A DNA stretch of 64,000 nt, from contig OZ022257.1 of NCBI GenBank assembly GCA_963978905.1, positions 31,263,274 to 31,327,273 of the forward strand, given 5' to 3'. The number at the start of each line of letters is the position of its first letter. The stretch's first letter is position 1. Shown piece by piece: positions 37,300-48,030 of the stretch. Below the pieces are notes generated by a model. That model did no database searches and had not been told where the DNA came from. It saw nothing but the letters and a program-made list of their open reading frames with translations. The stretch comes from Trichostrongylus colubriformis (lineage: Eukaryota > Nematoda > Chromadorea > Rhabditida > Trichostrongylidae). Position numbers and translations under genes: made by a program.

Positions 37300-40262
37300 G
37301 CACGGTCAAGCCTTCGTCTAGGAATCCCCGACAGCAGGGGTCGTACTAGGTCCGCTGAGGAGAGGAGTCATACTCGCTGAGGTAGGCAGCGTACAATGGA
37401 ATTTCTAATGCTCAAGGTCCAAAGTGTGAAGGGGAAATGTGATAAATTGTCTAATTGGGTTCAAGCCCTAGACTACTATTTAATTTAGTCACTTTAGAAT
37501 TTTGAAGAAATGCCGAAAGCGGCACCCACAAAAAGGAAACAAGGTAAGACACAGTGCTCGGAGATAAGTGATTACGATGAAATTTCAGAGAGGAGAGCGC
37601 ATGGACGACACAAAAGATAAACAGAGTCAATGGCACGCTGTTTCCTTGGTCCTCTTGGAATTGTGGGCTGCAAACAAGGTGTCAATCTTCTGCAATCAAA
37701 CGCGCATGAATAATGCTTTGATGCGAGGTCGATGCTAGATACCTCGGTACAGTTACAGTTCACAACACAAAAAGACGACTACGGCACTAGCCTTTAACCG
37801 GATCCAGTGCATGGCGCGACTCACAGCGAAGCCGGACAACGCCAGCACCCCTTTCGTTTGCCCGCTGGAACCAGAAACACATACAAAAGGATCTCCGAAA
37901 TTTGCCCTGATCGTGGGAAGCGGCATCTATCCACGGGTTACGCCATGGACGAATACTCTAGAATTTATGGGATAAAAAAATTAGCAGTTACGGGCTTCTT
38001 TCACATCTTTCGACGGTTGCGAGCACGAATACTGATACCATAGAATCACTAAAACGGATCGGATAAGAGTTATCACCGATAATGTGGATAAAATCCTCAT
38101 ACATGGCGACTCCCGCAGCAAGACCGGTCAACGCTAGTCGCCGTCCAGATGGACCTGTGAAAGCAAAGGATGTGTACTGGAGACATTTCGGACACAATAA
38201 AAAAATTTCTTCGACCGGCTTCCTTATGAATAACTTCCTCACTTTTGAAGACTGGTGTAGTTCAAGTAGTAGTTGAGAAGCGGCAGCGTCGCAAACACAG
38301 CACAACAAGTTTGCACTCATAGGGTTAGGTTTGAAGGAAGTTACTACCACCTGGGAGGATCACTTCGAAAGATTTCAAAAATGTTCCTCCATTTCCATAT
38401 AGGGGACTACGCAAACATAAGGGAAACCAACCGGCCAATAGACTGGTTTGAGAAAGTTAATAAAAATTGAATTACAGTACTTCAAAACATGGAGTCTAGT
38501 AGATTCAAGTACTCGAAAATGCTCCAATTGATACTGGGAGGATACCGCGCTACATCGTGATCGTCGCGTCGCCGCTACATTGCAACGCAGCAATCGCAGT
38601 GAAGCGCATAGAGGAAAATCTTCAAAAAAGGATAACCTTCTCTTGAAGAAAAAGGACCTCCATGCCCCACTCCCTCATGGGGTGCCGTTATTTCCGTGGT
38701 ATGTACTCGCTCAGTGCGACTCATCAAGGAAATTAAGAGCCTACAAAAAACTGGGACGAAACGTGACGAAATGATATAGATAAGAACCTTACAAAATTCA
38801 ATAGTTATATTCCGAACCGATAGCGTCGCCGATTATGGGTCATGTGCCTGTACTCTGATGACAGAGGAAAAGTGTTAAAAGTTGTAAAAGCCATGCTGCA
38901 GGGAAAAAGCGAAAAAGGATGAAAAAGCTAGAATAAAAAGAAGCAACGTAACGCACTCCACTGCGACTGCGCCGTCGCTATTGCGGTAGCGACACGTCGA
39001 TGACGATGAAGCGCCGTATCTTCCCAGTTCCTAATTGGAGCATTTTTTTGTACTCATAAGTACACTAAAATTGCATCTTACAAAATGCTGTAAACTGTTG
39101 TCTCAATAACTTCTGAGACCGATCTATTGGCCTGGTGGTTTCCATAATGGTTGCGAGTTCCCTATATGTGATTCCAGAAGAGGAAACTTTTGAAAATTTC
39201 CAGAGTGATTTACTTCAAATGGTCGTAACTTCCTTCAAACTCGACCCTGTGAGTGCGAATTTGTTGTGCGAGGTTTGCGAAGTTCCTGTGACTGCTCGAG
39301 CTATACCATATCTTTAGGAAGGGAGAAGTTATTCACAAGAAGCCTCTCGAGAAAATTCTTTTCTTCGAAGTGGCGAAATCTCCCCACGATTCATTGGGAA
39401 AAATGTTCCATTGTGTCTGTAGTCCTCCAGTACACATATCATGCTCTCAGAAAACTACGGACGGTGATCGGCCCCGGCTGTCTTCGCTGCGGGATGCGTC
39501 ATGCTTGAGGATTTCATACACATTCTTGGTTAATAGAACGCTTTCCCGATCCCACAAGGGCTCGCCAAAACCAGTTTACGTGCCTACAATCGTAGTAAGA
39601 TACGAAAGAAACACATATAAGCTAATTTTTTGTTTCCATCCGATAGTTTTTTGGGACACATCTATGCTCCGACCCGTGGATAGATAAGGCGCCAAACGAC
39701 TCGTCGCTCCCTTCGTACGTAATTTCGGTGCCAGTGAACAAACGGAGGGACCACTGGCGTCGACAGGTTCCGCTGCGGGTCACGCCATGCCTGAGGTTCC
39801 CATCAAAATCAGGTCAAAGGGTACACTATTCCCATGGTCGTCTAGAAACAGTGAGTTGTGAACAGGGTATCAAGTATTGATCTTGCACCACAGCGTAAAT
39901 TATGCGCGTTTGGCTACAAAAGCTTTACACCTTGTTCACAGTCCACAATTCCATGGAGACCAGGGGGGCAGCATGCCTTTGGACACTGTTTACGTTTTGC
40001 GTTGTTCATTTGCTCTCCTCTCTACAATATTGTCTGAAATGCTTATCTTAAAACATTTGTGTCCCACCTTGTTTCCTGGCTCGGATTTGAACCCAATTAG
40101 ACAGTTTCATCACATTTCTCCTTTACACGTTGGACCCTCCACCTGAGAACCATTGATCCTTGCCCAGCTCCAGGATTAAGACTCTGATTCCCAGCGAAGC
40201 AATTACTACCCCCACCCCCACACCCTTCTGTCGGGATTCCTCGATGGAGGCTTGACCCTGCT
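37300..40262. mobile_element. Family W: very long inverted repeat element with about 1.3-kb arms
   Basis: The left arm (about 37300-38608) and right arm (about 38953-40262) are inverted copies around a 344-bp spacer. Paired anchors from outside in: GGTCAAGCCTTCGTCTAGGAATCCC with its partner at 40236-40258; GGAAATGTGATAAATTGTCTAATTGGGTTCAA with 40089-40121; AAACAAGGTAAGACACA with 40059-40076; CTTGGAATTGTGG with 39941-39953; GGTTTGAAGGAAGTTAC with 39227-39243; AAAATGCTCCAATTGATACTGGGA with 39026-39049; GTCGCCGCTACATTGC with 38977-38993. Solo arms occur at 20590-21446 and 59530-60690. No transposase domain is recognised. This is a very-long-TIR or foldback-type transposon family, or repeated inverted duplications. 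Confidence 0.8.
37988..38350 (-). pseudogene. Relic reading frame in family W arm
   Basis: A 120-codon open frame with no recognised homologue. It contains LCCVCDAAASQLLLEL, FIRKPVEEIFLLCPKCLQ and LAAGVAMYEDFIHIIGD. The cysteine pairs (CxxC twice) would suit a zinc ribbon, but that is inference. Copy D (plus, 59676-59876) keeps AKPVEEIF and P.GRLLALIGFIVECVMHEN in one frame, copy C (plus, about 39484-39528) keeps AAGCVMLEDFIHILG, and copy A keeps LAAEYAEYEDFVLILGN. The conserved frame hints at a coding past. However, each arm also holds a second related module about 285 bp away, so plain sequence repetition could explain part of the match. Confidence 0.3.
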
Positions 40263-40440
40263 TTTGATCCTTTTCCACAGCCCATCGCCAACAACGCGTT
40301 CGTTGAAGAATCTAAGTATTGAGTTTTGTTAAGTTCTTACTTTCCTTGCTTTGTCATGAGTTTGGCCTCAGTTTCTTCCTAGCGTAGACTCTCAATTTCT
40401 TTGATGAATCGCGTTGATTGAATATAAGCCGCAGAAATAG

Positions 40441-40523
40441 CGGAACCTGAAGGAGGCAAGGGGGGGGGAGACGAATCGTATGGGCCCCATACGATTCGCC
40501 CCCCCCCCCTTCTTCAGGTTTTG
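40441..40523. repeat. Near-perfect palindrome with G-run and C-run arms
   Basis: CGAATCGTATGGG (40472-40484) faces its exact complement (40486-40498) around one base. Outside this core a 9-G run faces an 11-C run, and outside those AACCTGAAGGAGG faces CCTTCTTCAGGTT. Together they can form an approximately 80-base hairpin. It sits just right of the family W element. Confidence 0.85.
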
Positions 40524-42649
40524 GGGGAAGGCTTGTATTTTTTGAAAATTTTCCTCAACGCCACGCATGACCCTGGTTCCGAGTGCCTTCTGCGAGTTCG
40601 ACTGAACGCGCAGGAGTGATTTCTCTTGAGTGGTTTATGATTCAATATTTGCAGAAGGAAAGAGGTGTTTAAAACATGTACGATGAGACAGGCATAAGAA
40701 AACATCGATTCTAGAAGCGCTCGAAAAGACAAGAGGACCAGAGTGGCTCTCGCTCAAAACGATTGACTGCTGCACAGGTGCTTCTGTTACATATACATAT
40801 AATATATGACTCTAGGTTCACGTAAGGCAATTCTACGCACAACAAGTTCTCCCCCCTCGTAATACACTTTCGTTGTGAGACAATCAATAGTCAATAAGAG
40901 GGTGTATCCAGTGACAGTTTTCCCACTTTCATCCGTTTCTGAAGAGTGGAATTCCAGATAGTGAAGCAATTTGGAAGCACTACTCATTTCAACGCAAACG
41001 CTGATGCACTGTCGAAAGGGTGGGTCCAGGACCTTATAGCTATGAACTGATCACACTGATCATCACTCAACCACGCACTAGATGAAAGCCTGGACACCTG
41101 AAAGTGAACTTTTTCGAAATACTATTTAATTTCAAGTTTTGCATTCAAATCTTGGCCCAGATGTTCCAATATTACGAAATGATAGTTACTACCATACCTT
41201 CCCCTTCCACTACGAGAGGTCTCGTATAAATCGTTTTACTGGGTGGTGCACCTGTCCGGAAAAAGTAGAAAAACGACTTGTCGGTTACGGAACCCAAGTA
41301 ACTGCGTACCTTGAGCCAAAATTTCCTTTTGCAAATCTTAGGCTCCCCACTTTAGCCTGAAACTGTCCGTCAGCGATCGAGCGCCGGAAGTTGAAAAAAG
41401 AAAAACCACTAATTAAGTAAAAAATAGATTCCAGTAGAAATGAGATGAACTTAACGTACATGCAAGCCCTGCCTCCTCTAGATACTAGGGAAAAATTTTT
41501 GAAAAATAAAGAAAAGAGACCGTTGGCCCAGTAAGATTACAAAGTTAGCTGTTTGACATGTACGAAAAGTAGCAAGGCGGTGACCTCGAAAGGCCAAGAG
41601 CTGCCTCCCGCTGAGCGGCAGTGACGCCCAGGTTCGGGGGAAACCACTCCTCACATGACTGTCTCTGAAGCGAGCTCGGAAATATTTCCGACGCGAGTTG
41701 CAGTTGAGAAGCTGCCAACGTGCTGGCAACTTTCTAAGAATGAATTGTTACTGTGGTACAGAATGTATGAACACAGCCATGGCAGTACTTACACACATCG
41801 AAGTCGAGAACGTATGAAAAGAAATCGAATTTAAGCGATTATCAAAGCCTAAAACCTCAGCTGTCGACATTGATCAAACCCTTTTTGGAATGTACCTTGC
41901 GCTCCAGCTCTTCACACTCAGTGGGAATGCGATTTGGGGACGATGACAATACGGTAGCTTGAGGGTACCAGCCAGTGTAGAACTCAATCTGTTCAACTTC
42001 CTAAACAAGCCGCAGCTTTGGGTGATGGGCATATAAATGCCGAAGCCGGAGAATGGAAGGTTTGGCTGGTCTATGTCGACATTGATTAAGGATTCGATTC
42101 GCGCACCATGCGAGTGGGGTGCGATGGGTATGAGGGTACACAAGTCTTTGAACAGATAACGTGGAAAGCGAAAGAGTTTACAATAGAAAGGCAAAAGAAC
42201 ATGCTGAAACAAGCTTCCGGTTCGGGTGGATTTTGGCGAGGTTGGTATGGCCAACCAGAGGAGGCGCTGTTCCCCCGAAGCATCCAAATCGCACACTTCA
42301 GCCAGTTACTTTTGCTCTTCCCCAGTAGATGCGCTAATTCCCTATTTATTTTTCATATCTTTGCCGCTTACTATAGTCGGAGCAGAATCAGTCACTGTAG
42401 CTTATTCGACTACCCTCAGTTGCCAGTAAGGGAGAGGCTATAACATATTGCCTCGAAACCACCCCTTCGCGCTCGCACTAGTGAAAGCTTGTAAAACATC
42501 AACCCGCTGTAGCGCGAAGTTCGCGTTCATCATACAGAGGAAAATTCAGGCTCAAAAGTAAAAAAAGTTAGTTGTAATCTACCACATGAGAGTTATTTTG
42601 TTTTCCAGAGGTGCTTTAGCTTACTATCCATTACTTATACATAAGCCAG
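40524..42649. other. No gene recognised
   Basis: The text at 40524-40575 (GCTTGTATTTTTTGAAAATT, CACGCATGACCCTGG) is shared with 21509-21555. A CACCATGCGAGTGGGGTGCG motif at 42100-42122 resembles 25054-25075. A 140-codon minus-strand frame at 41874-42296 has no known domain. Confidence 0.4.
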
Positions 42650-42900
42650 ATTCATTACCTATATATAAACCAGAAGTTTGGTGTGTTTGTTTGTTTGTCT
42701 GTGTGTGTGCGCGTATGTCAGTCTGTTTGTCGCATATGCATTCTAACTAAACTGACTCGTAGAGGTTGAGCAAGTTAGGACTGGGTAGGGGATGACCAAA
42801 GCCTACGGAGCACATAAGAACGAAGCCTAGCTCCGCCTACGGTGGGCGTGGCTTGCACTGAAGTGACCGGTGCTCATCGGGAATCAAGAAAAAGAGACGA
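42650..42900 (+). repeat. Single copy of the satellite-head repeat
   Basis: CTATATATAAACCAGAAGTT followed by GGTGTG(TTTG)n and GTCTGT repeats, then GAGGTTGAGCAAGTTAGGAC and CTAGCTCCGCCTACGGTGGG, correspond to 52127-52200 and to the array at 53815-55620. It looks like a short, non-arrayed member of the family that carries the satellites in the LINE at 50.7-58.8 kb. Confidence 0.7.
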
Positions 42901-43204
42901 CTGAGAATTGTATAAAAATGGTTTTCAAGAAGTGAAACTGGTTTGTGACGGAATATTACAGTAATGTGCAAGATATCATGTGAGGCCAGATAAGGTATGG
43001 GAGCGTGGACGATGAGGATTTTGTAGTTTACGACAGACGCAAATGGGATTGAATAGCGTGGAACTCGTCCTTTATCCGCATAGCATAGGGAACAGGTTAC
43101 AACTACATAAGAAGATGATCAGGATTTGTGCATGGAAAAAACGAGAACTCGTCCCACAGATCTGTTGTAGTGGCTGGTTCAGGCAACGAAATGAGGTCAC
43201 CGAG

Positions 43205-43429
43205 TCAAGTGCGAACACTTTGTGTGGGGCGCTGAAGCAGAGGTTTGATGGGCTCCTCAATCGGAACGACCAGCGACGGCGGCGCAAGCGAGGAGTGACT
43301 GAGAACAGTCCACAACTCTCGATCCCCAAAGGCGCGCGGCACTTGACTAGAAGTGAAAGCTTCGAGAGGAAAGAAAGCACATGCTATGGCCGCCAATGAG
43401 CAGATGACGATATGTTTCACATTGAACAT
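43205..43429 (-). CDS. Possible small secreted peptide precursor
   Basis: A 74-residue frame starting MFNVKHIVICSLAAIACAFF, a good signal peptide (basic n-region, hydrophobic core, small residues before a likely cleavage site). The remainder includes AFTSSQVPRAFGDRELWTVL and EEPIKPLLQRPTQSVRT. An upstream in-frame ATG at 43459 would add ten residues and bury the signal, so I prefer 43429. No known neuropeptide, insulin or antimicrobial motif is recognised. The frame may continue by splicing, since another frame just beyond it reads SLPEPATTTDLWDEFSFFPC. Coding status is inferred only from the signal peptide. Confidence 0.3.
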   Translation of the reverse strand: MFNVKHIVICSLAAIACAFFPLEAFTSSQVPRAFGDRELWTVLSHSSLAPPSLVVPIEEPIKPLLQRPTQSVRT

Positions 43430-43879
43430 AATGACAGGCTGAATATAACCAGATCCCATTATAGGTTGCGACCAGTCGGCTGGTAATTACCGACGACTAG
43501 ATGTGCGCAGAGGAAAATAAACACGACGGTACATTGATCGACCAATCGATCGATGACTGATTCAAAGAGTAACAGATTTCGAGGATTGCAAGGAAGCAAG
43601 CAAGGTGCATCAGGAAAAAATACCAGAAAATTTCATCGAGAACGTTGGACAGCATACCGAAACTGAGTGTCAAGGATGACTGTGGTTGAGTTAGCCGTGC
43701 GGTAGCACTTCAATACGTAGTTTGACGCAGATCGAAATTTCATGCATTGCGTTGGTATGCGAAATATGAAACAAAAATACGACACATGTGCCAACAAAAT
43801 GTTGTCTAAAACAGTTCGGTGCTCCGAACAGCACTTCACAAACCTTTGCGAGGCAGGGGGAGGATGGGTGGGATGCCGG

Positions 43880-44272
43880 CTATAAATCAGTTTTATACCG
43901 TCCAGGAGTAGGCAGGAAGCGATACAGAGCTATAACGAATGCCACAAAAACAATACACGAACAGTAAAAAGAGGATCGTGATGCGCGAGGGACACCTTTA
44001 AAAACGTGATGGCCGACTAAAACTGATAGCTCCTGAATGTTTCGCATTCCAGCAGCTAGAATCAATAGATTGATCAAATCGGCAAGGTGTGTTGATTGTG
44101 TGGGAAGATGTTCATTCATTGACCTGACTGCATTTTCGTGGCGTCGATGGAGAGAAGAGGAGGATTCATTCGCCGTCAGTAATGACTGTGAGGTCGAATT
44201 GGCGGATTGCCAGTGAACTGGCGAATCGATCAATTTCACGGTCATTCGGTGGTAGTAACCGGCTAAGGTCAC
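43880..44272 (-). CDS. Possible exon of a membrane protein, unrecognised
   Basis: A 130-codon open frame. It has a polar Ser-rich start, then an amphipathic stretch THLADLINLLILAAGMRNIQ, then a transmembrane segment SFYCSCIVFVAFVIALYRFL near the end. A plausible splice donor (GGTATAAAAC on the minus strand, exon end at 43899) lies just after the membrane segment, so the true exon may stop there. An amphipathic helix before a membrane span is reminiscent of ninjurin-type proteins, but the match is too weak to name it. Neighbouring candidate exons at 43205-43429 and 45018-45312 share the strand; whether they belong together is unknown. Confidence 0.3.
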   Translation of the reverse strand: MTLAGYYHRMTVKLIDSPVHWQSANSTSQSLLTANESSSSLHRRHENAVRSMNEHLPTQSTHLADLINLLILAAGMRNIQELSVLVGHHVFKGVPRASRSSFYCSCIVFVAFVIALYRFLPTPGRYKTDL

Positions 44273-45017
44273 GACATCGTTTCCGGACCTCCAATCAATA
44301 ACAAGCGGAGGTGAAATAGAGAATGTTCGCGTGAAAAAGTGGAAGCTTTAATGGCACGTTTTGAAGTCCGCCTTACGTTTGATCTTCGTTTAGGAACTTG
44401 GATCCAATATCATAGCTTGATAATTTGTTATTACAGGCGGTTACGTAATGCTCACACTCCAGTGGTCAGTGACGAAGTTGCCAAATGAGATTATAACAAT
44501 GTGACGAGAGAGTAGGAGAGAGATAACGAGAAGGGAATGGTCATAATCGAAGGGCTCAAAAAATTCGCTTTTGTTAGTATGGTGGATGCTTCAGCCGCCT
44601 GCATCTCATAGAGGTATTGATAGAGGTCTTGCCGAACTGCTTGTGGTTCCCCAGAAGTAGTCTGTACTACATGTAAAGGGAGTACATGGAATTTGTAATC
44701 AAAATCGTGGAATTTCTACATTAGAAACCGCCGCCGAGCTCGGCTGAAAAATTGCAACAGGTCGTAAGGACACGAGAGGCCGTGAAAGTGCATAGGCAAG
44801 AAATCCTGTTTGCTTGCTGCCTGTTACCTTTTGGGACAGATCGAAATGGACACTTATGGTGGGCCCGCCTGTCTGCTGAGAGGGTCGGCGACGGCCGTCT
44901 AATGACGTGATGACGACTGACTCAGTGCTGGCGGCGATCTCATCGCCGCATTGAATTCGTCGTCACCTGTGTGAGGGAAACGGAACGACGGGAACTGTCG
45001 GGAGCGAGGAGTGCTAA

Positions 45018-45312
45018 CCATGATAGGATAAGGAAGCATTCAGGGTGTTCAAAGAAGTCAAAGAAGTTCTCCAAATCATAATAAATTTCATTAGAAACTC
45101 TGCCTTCATGCTGTGAGGGAAGAACGGGAAACGTAGAAGTAGTATGAGTTCCTTCCGTGGATCTCTTCCAATACCAAAAAAAGTGCAACAAACTCTTCAA
45201 CGGGTGGATACTTGGTGAGGCGCTCATGGATATTGGTAAAGAGCGTTCTGCAATTCGATATATCCTTATGCAGGACCAGGGTGTGGCGAAAACATACCCC
45301 ACTACCCTTCCG
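45018..45312 (-). pseudogene. Possible SET-domain (SETD3/4/6-like) fragment
   Basis: In one minus frame HTLVLHKDISNCRTLFTNIH and PVEEFVALFLVLEEIHGRNS (about 45290-45133) resemble the N-terminal part of SETD3/4/6-type lysine methyltransferase domains. These typically read 'LaLfLl.E...G..S.w.PYi..LP'. After YYF the match moves to another frame, FPVLPSQHEG then NEIYYDLENFFDFFEHPE (about 45137-45030), which would supply the 'LP' position. The frame change needs a one-base indel; the only AG acceptor nearby would give an intron of about 22 bases, too short. I call it a possible frameshifted relic; the family resemblance is from memory and weak. Confidence 0.3.
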
Positions 45313-45389
45313 CATATGACTCCGCAACCACCTACCTCCCATCGGTCGCAGAAAAACCCCAAACCACAATAAGTAATAGCTTTTTTCAT

Positions 45390-46012
45390 ATCACATCATT
45401 TTTATGTTATCAGTTGACTGACTATTTCCATTTCACTACAGCGGTGCATCACACGATCAGTACGTCTGTCGGATATGCCGCCTGCTCATCGTTTTTAGCA
45501 TTAACCATCTAGAGACATTCATTACCCATTTCCCGCTCTCCCACACAAGAACCGATTATTTTGATCGACATCGAGAGATGCCTCGAAATAGGGAGTAAAA
45601 GAGAATTCAAGCGCCCCATTACACAAGTTTCGCTAGAAAAAATCTAGCGAAAAATTATCACATTGAGCGTTTGCAAATAACGCTCTCACGCTCGGAAGGG
45701 ATTGTAAAAGGAAACTCCACAAAACTTGTGCAACACAGGATTTCCCAGCAGATGATACAGCCCCAATAAAGGAAGCACTACTTGATGAATTTCGCTTTGA
45801 TATCTTAAATTTTTTGTTCTCCTTGATGAAGGCATTATTCGCAATAGCTGGTGAGGAAGCAAAGGGTTCAGCATTACTTTAGCAATGGGCTCTATTTCCG
45901 ACCGCACGATCCCGAGAAACACTTCCTGCTTCACAAACTCATTCCAAACTCTTGATCCTCTTGGACCCAATGTCAGTAGTAGAATAGTCTCAGACAACAA
46001 AATTTGCACCTT
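45390..46012. other. No gene recognised; one uninterrupted minus frame
   Basis: Minus 45686-46012 stays open and reads, for example, RGSRVWNEFVKQEVFLGIVR and IHQVVLPLLGLYHLLGN. It has protein-like composition but matches nothing I know, and it runs into the MITE at 46013. Confidence 0.3.
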
Positions 46013-46484
46013 GAAGGAATCTTCCACGAAAAAATGAGTATCTTTGTTACCCATATTTTTATGCTGTACTCGTCCGATAAGGGCCGCATGCAAACACGCG
46101 AAAAAGTGAGGATTCGGCTAATATACAGCCCCCCCCCCCCCAAATTCTCCGTTCTCAACCGCGGTGGACGACGAGACGGGGCTTCTACACGGAACATTGC
46201 CGGGTAGGCGGGACTCCGAGTAGAAGCCCCGTCTCGTCGTCCGCCGTGGTTGGGAAGGGAGAGTGGTACTGTTTACATAACTTTCAGTTTCTGCAATGCG
46301 TCTCCGATACGACAAACAACGGGACAAGGCTTTCGTTCGAAAGCCCCGCCCATCCGGTCGAGAGTTTGGGGGGCTGTATCTTTGCCGAATTCTCTTCGCG
46401 TGAAAGTTTGCATGCGGCCCTTACTAGGCAAATACAACATAAATATGTGGGTAAGAAAAAACTCAGTTTCCCGTGGACCCTTTG
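46013..46484. mobile_element. MITE family E, copy 2, with inner 33-bp palindrome
   Basis: Outer arms: GAAGGAATCTTCCACGAAAA at the left pairs with the right end (reverse complement AAAGGGTCCACGGGAAACTG). GGGCCGCATGCAAAC also pairs with GTTTGCATGCGGCCC. Inside, 46156-46188 and 46220-46252 are inverted copies differing at about two of 33 positions. A 13-C run lies at 46129-46141. Homologous to 26348-26770 and 60938-61352. Confidence 0.8.
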
Positions 46485-47139
46485 AAATTTATACTGCTTG
46501 GCCTTGTATACACCAATTCTGAAAGCTGGATAAATCTACAAAGCTTCACTTAAAGCACAATCAATGCAACTAATTAAAAAATTCATGCTGAATTCACTCT
46601 GTCACGGTCATGGCTTAGGAAGCCGTTCCTGGCAGGCTTCCTGATCAAGGCACCAAAAATTTTTGAGTATCTTATGCTTGACAGCTTGGTGGTTAAATTA
46701 CAGCGCTTTCGAAATTGCTTGTGGTTACGCTGCTCCCCTCAGTATTCTTGCTTCAGCTCTTGAATGGCGCAGAGGAGGTCTCGTTTAACGACACACACAA
46801 GGTTCCATTTGAATCCGCGATAACACAACTGTCCTCAGAATACCCTGTAAAGGAAAAGTGCTAATATTTGTGCTACACTCAATGCAATGCCATCTACCAT
46901 TCCTCGTACCTCTGCGCTCTAATCGCCTTGAATCAAGAGACACGGTCTCGTTGTTCACCCATGCACAGGATGTTCACTGAAGAGATTGATATTCATGGAT
47001 ATTTGAATGCGAATCTGGATGCAGCCATACGTGAAGTAGCAGCAACACTCACTGTGCCTAAACGACAATAAAGACACCAGTGGCCCTGGCTTCTTGATAC
47101 AAACAGTTTTGATTCCTTTTAGGAAATTTTTGCTTATTT
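46485..47139. other. No gene recognised
   Basis: Plus 46868-47071 stays open (67 codons, ending LTVPKRQ) with AATAAAG right after the stop at about 47070. That could be a 3' exon end with a poly(A) signal, but nothing in the peptide is recognisable. Confidence 0.3.
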
Positions 47140-48030
47140 TAGCGTACTCTGCACCCGTCCGATGGTTGAAAAAGCGGGGCCAGACTTTCTCGTAAAACTA
47201 TTTTGCACTCGTTCGATTAGTTGGCTCTACTTCTTGTGAGGATTGGATTGTAAGTCCCGTATCCCACGAAAGGTCGAACATACATCTTATAGGATTTAAT
47301 CAGAGTAGGCGGGTCCTTGCTTTTGAACGACCTAAGCAGAGGAAGATTCGTCGCTCGGCTTGAGAGGCGACTTTGGCATAATGAGGATCCTAATTGAGGC
47401 TACTGGTAAAAGTGAAACGAAGGTCGTTTACTTCAGCAGCCTCTTGAATGGGTGGATCATACTCCAGCCTGAATGAAAACACAATGTTCACAGACTTTTG
47501 AAACAGCCGAGAATTAACCGTCGACCGAATTGTTTCGTAGATTTTCATGTCTTCTGCAAACATTTGGCATGAACCTCCATGACTCTACACTGTGAGGCAG
47601 CTCGCATGTATGATTACTAAGCAGTGTAGGAGACAACACTCCTCCCTGAGGAACACCACTTGAAGGTCACTTGATAGACAAAGAACATTTGTTAAGACAG
47701 ACTTGAAAAGTGGGATCCGACACAGATACCTTGAGCGAATCAATCAGGGAGCTTGGGGTGAATTCTTGTCTGTACAGCTTAAGTAACAATTCCGAGTGAC
47801 TAACTTTATCAAATGCTTTGGAGAAATCAAAATATATGACGTCCGCGCTTAATTTCTCATCAAGTGTGGCAGTCCAATCAGTGCAACCATTGAAAGACAA
47901 GAGCATCTGCGAATCTGCAGATCTTTCTTTTCTAAACCCATGATGACATTCGGGCTAAATGCGATTTTTATCTGAGTGTTAAACGACTGAATCCTTAACG
48001 AGCTTCTCGAATGACCTGCAGAAAGCAGAA
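47140..48030 (-). pseudogene. CR1-like LINE reverse transcriptase relic, antisense
   Basis: The minus strand contains VIYFDFSKAFDKVSHSELLL (within 47667-47906), the first catalytic RT block with its Asp. Downstream, after frameshifts, are SHGGSCQMFAEDMKIYETIR (about 47520-47585), the F/YADD block with Ala-Glu-Asp, and AAEVNDLRFTFTSSLN (about 47395-47440), the 'DLGV.i...L.f..H' thumb text. LSADVIYFDFSKAFD is preceded by SFNGCTDWTATLDEK, usual for this clade. Several stops make it inactive. It is close in type to the LINE at 50697-58765 but opposite in strand. Confidence 0.8.

Noticed and set aside
37446..37470. GGGTTCAAAT/GGGTTCAAG site in family W arms as a tRNA B box
   Set aside because: It is conserved among the arms, but no A-box partner lies at the right distance.
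41874..42296. 140-codon minus-strand frame as a gene
   Set aside because: No known domain, no signal peptide or splice context, and overlapping open frames on the other strand suggest chance.
45686..46093. 135-codon minus-strand frame as a gene
   Set aside because: It runs into a MITE at its start and matches no family. Left as an unassigned frame.
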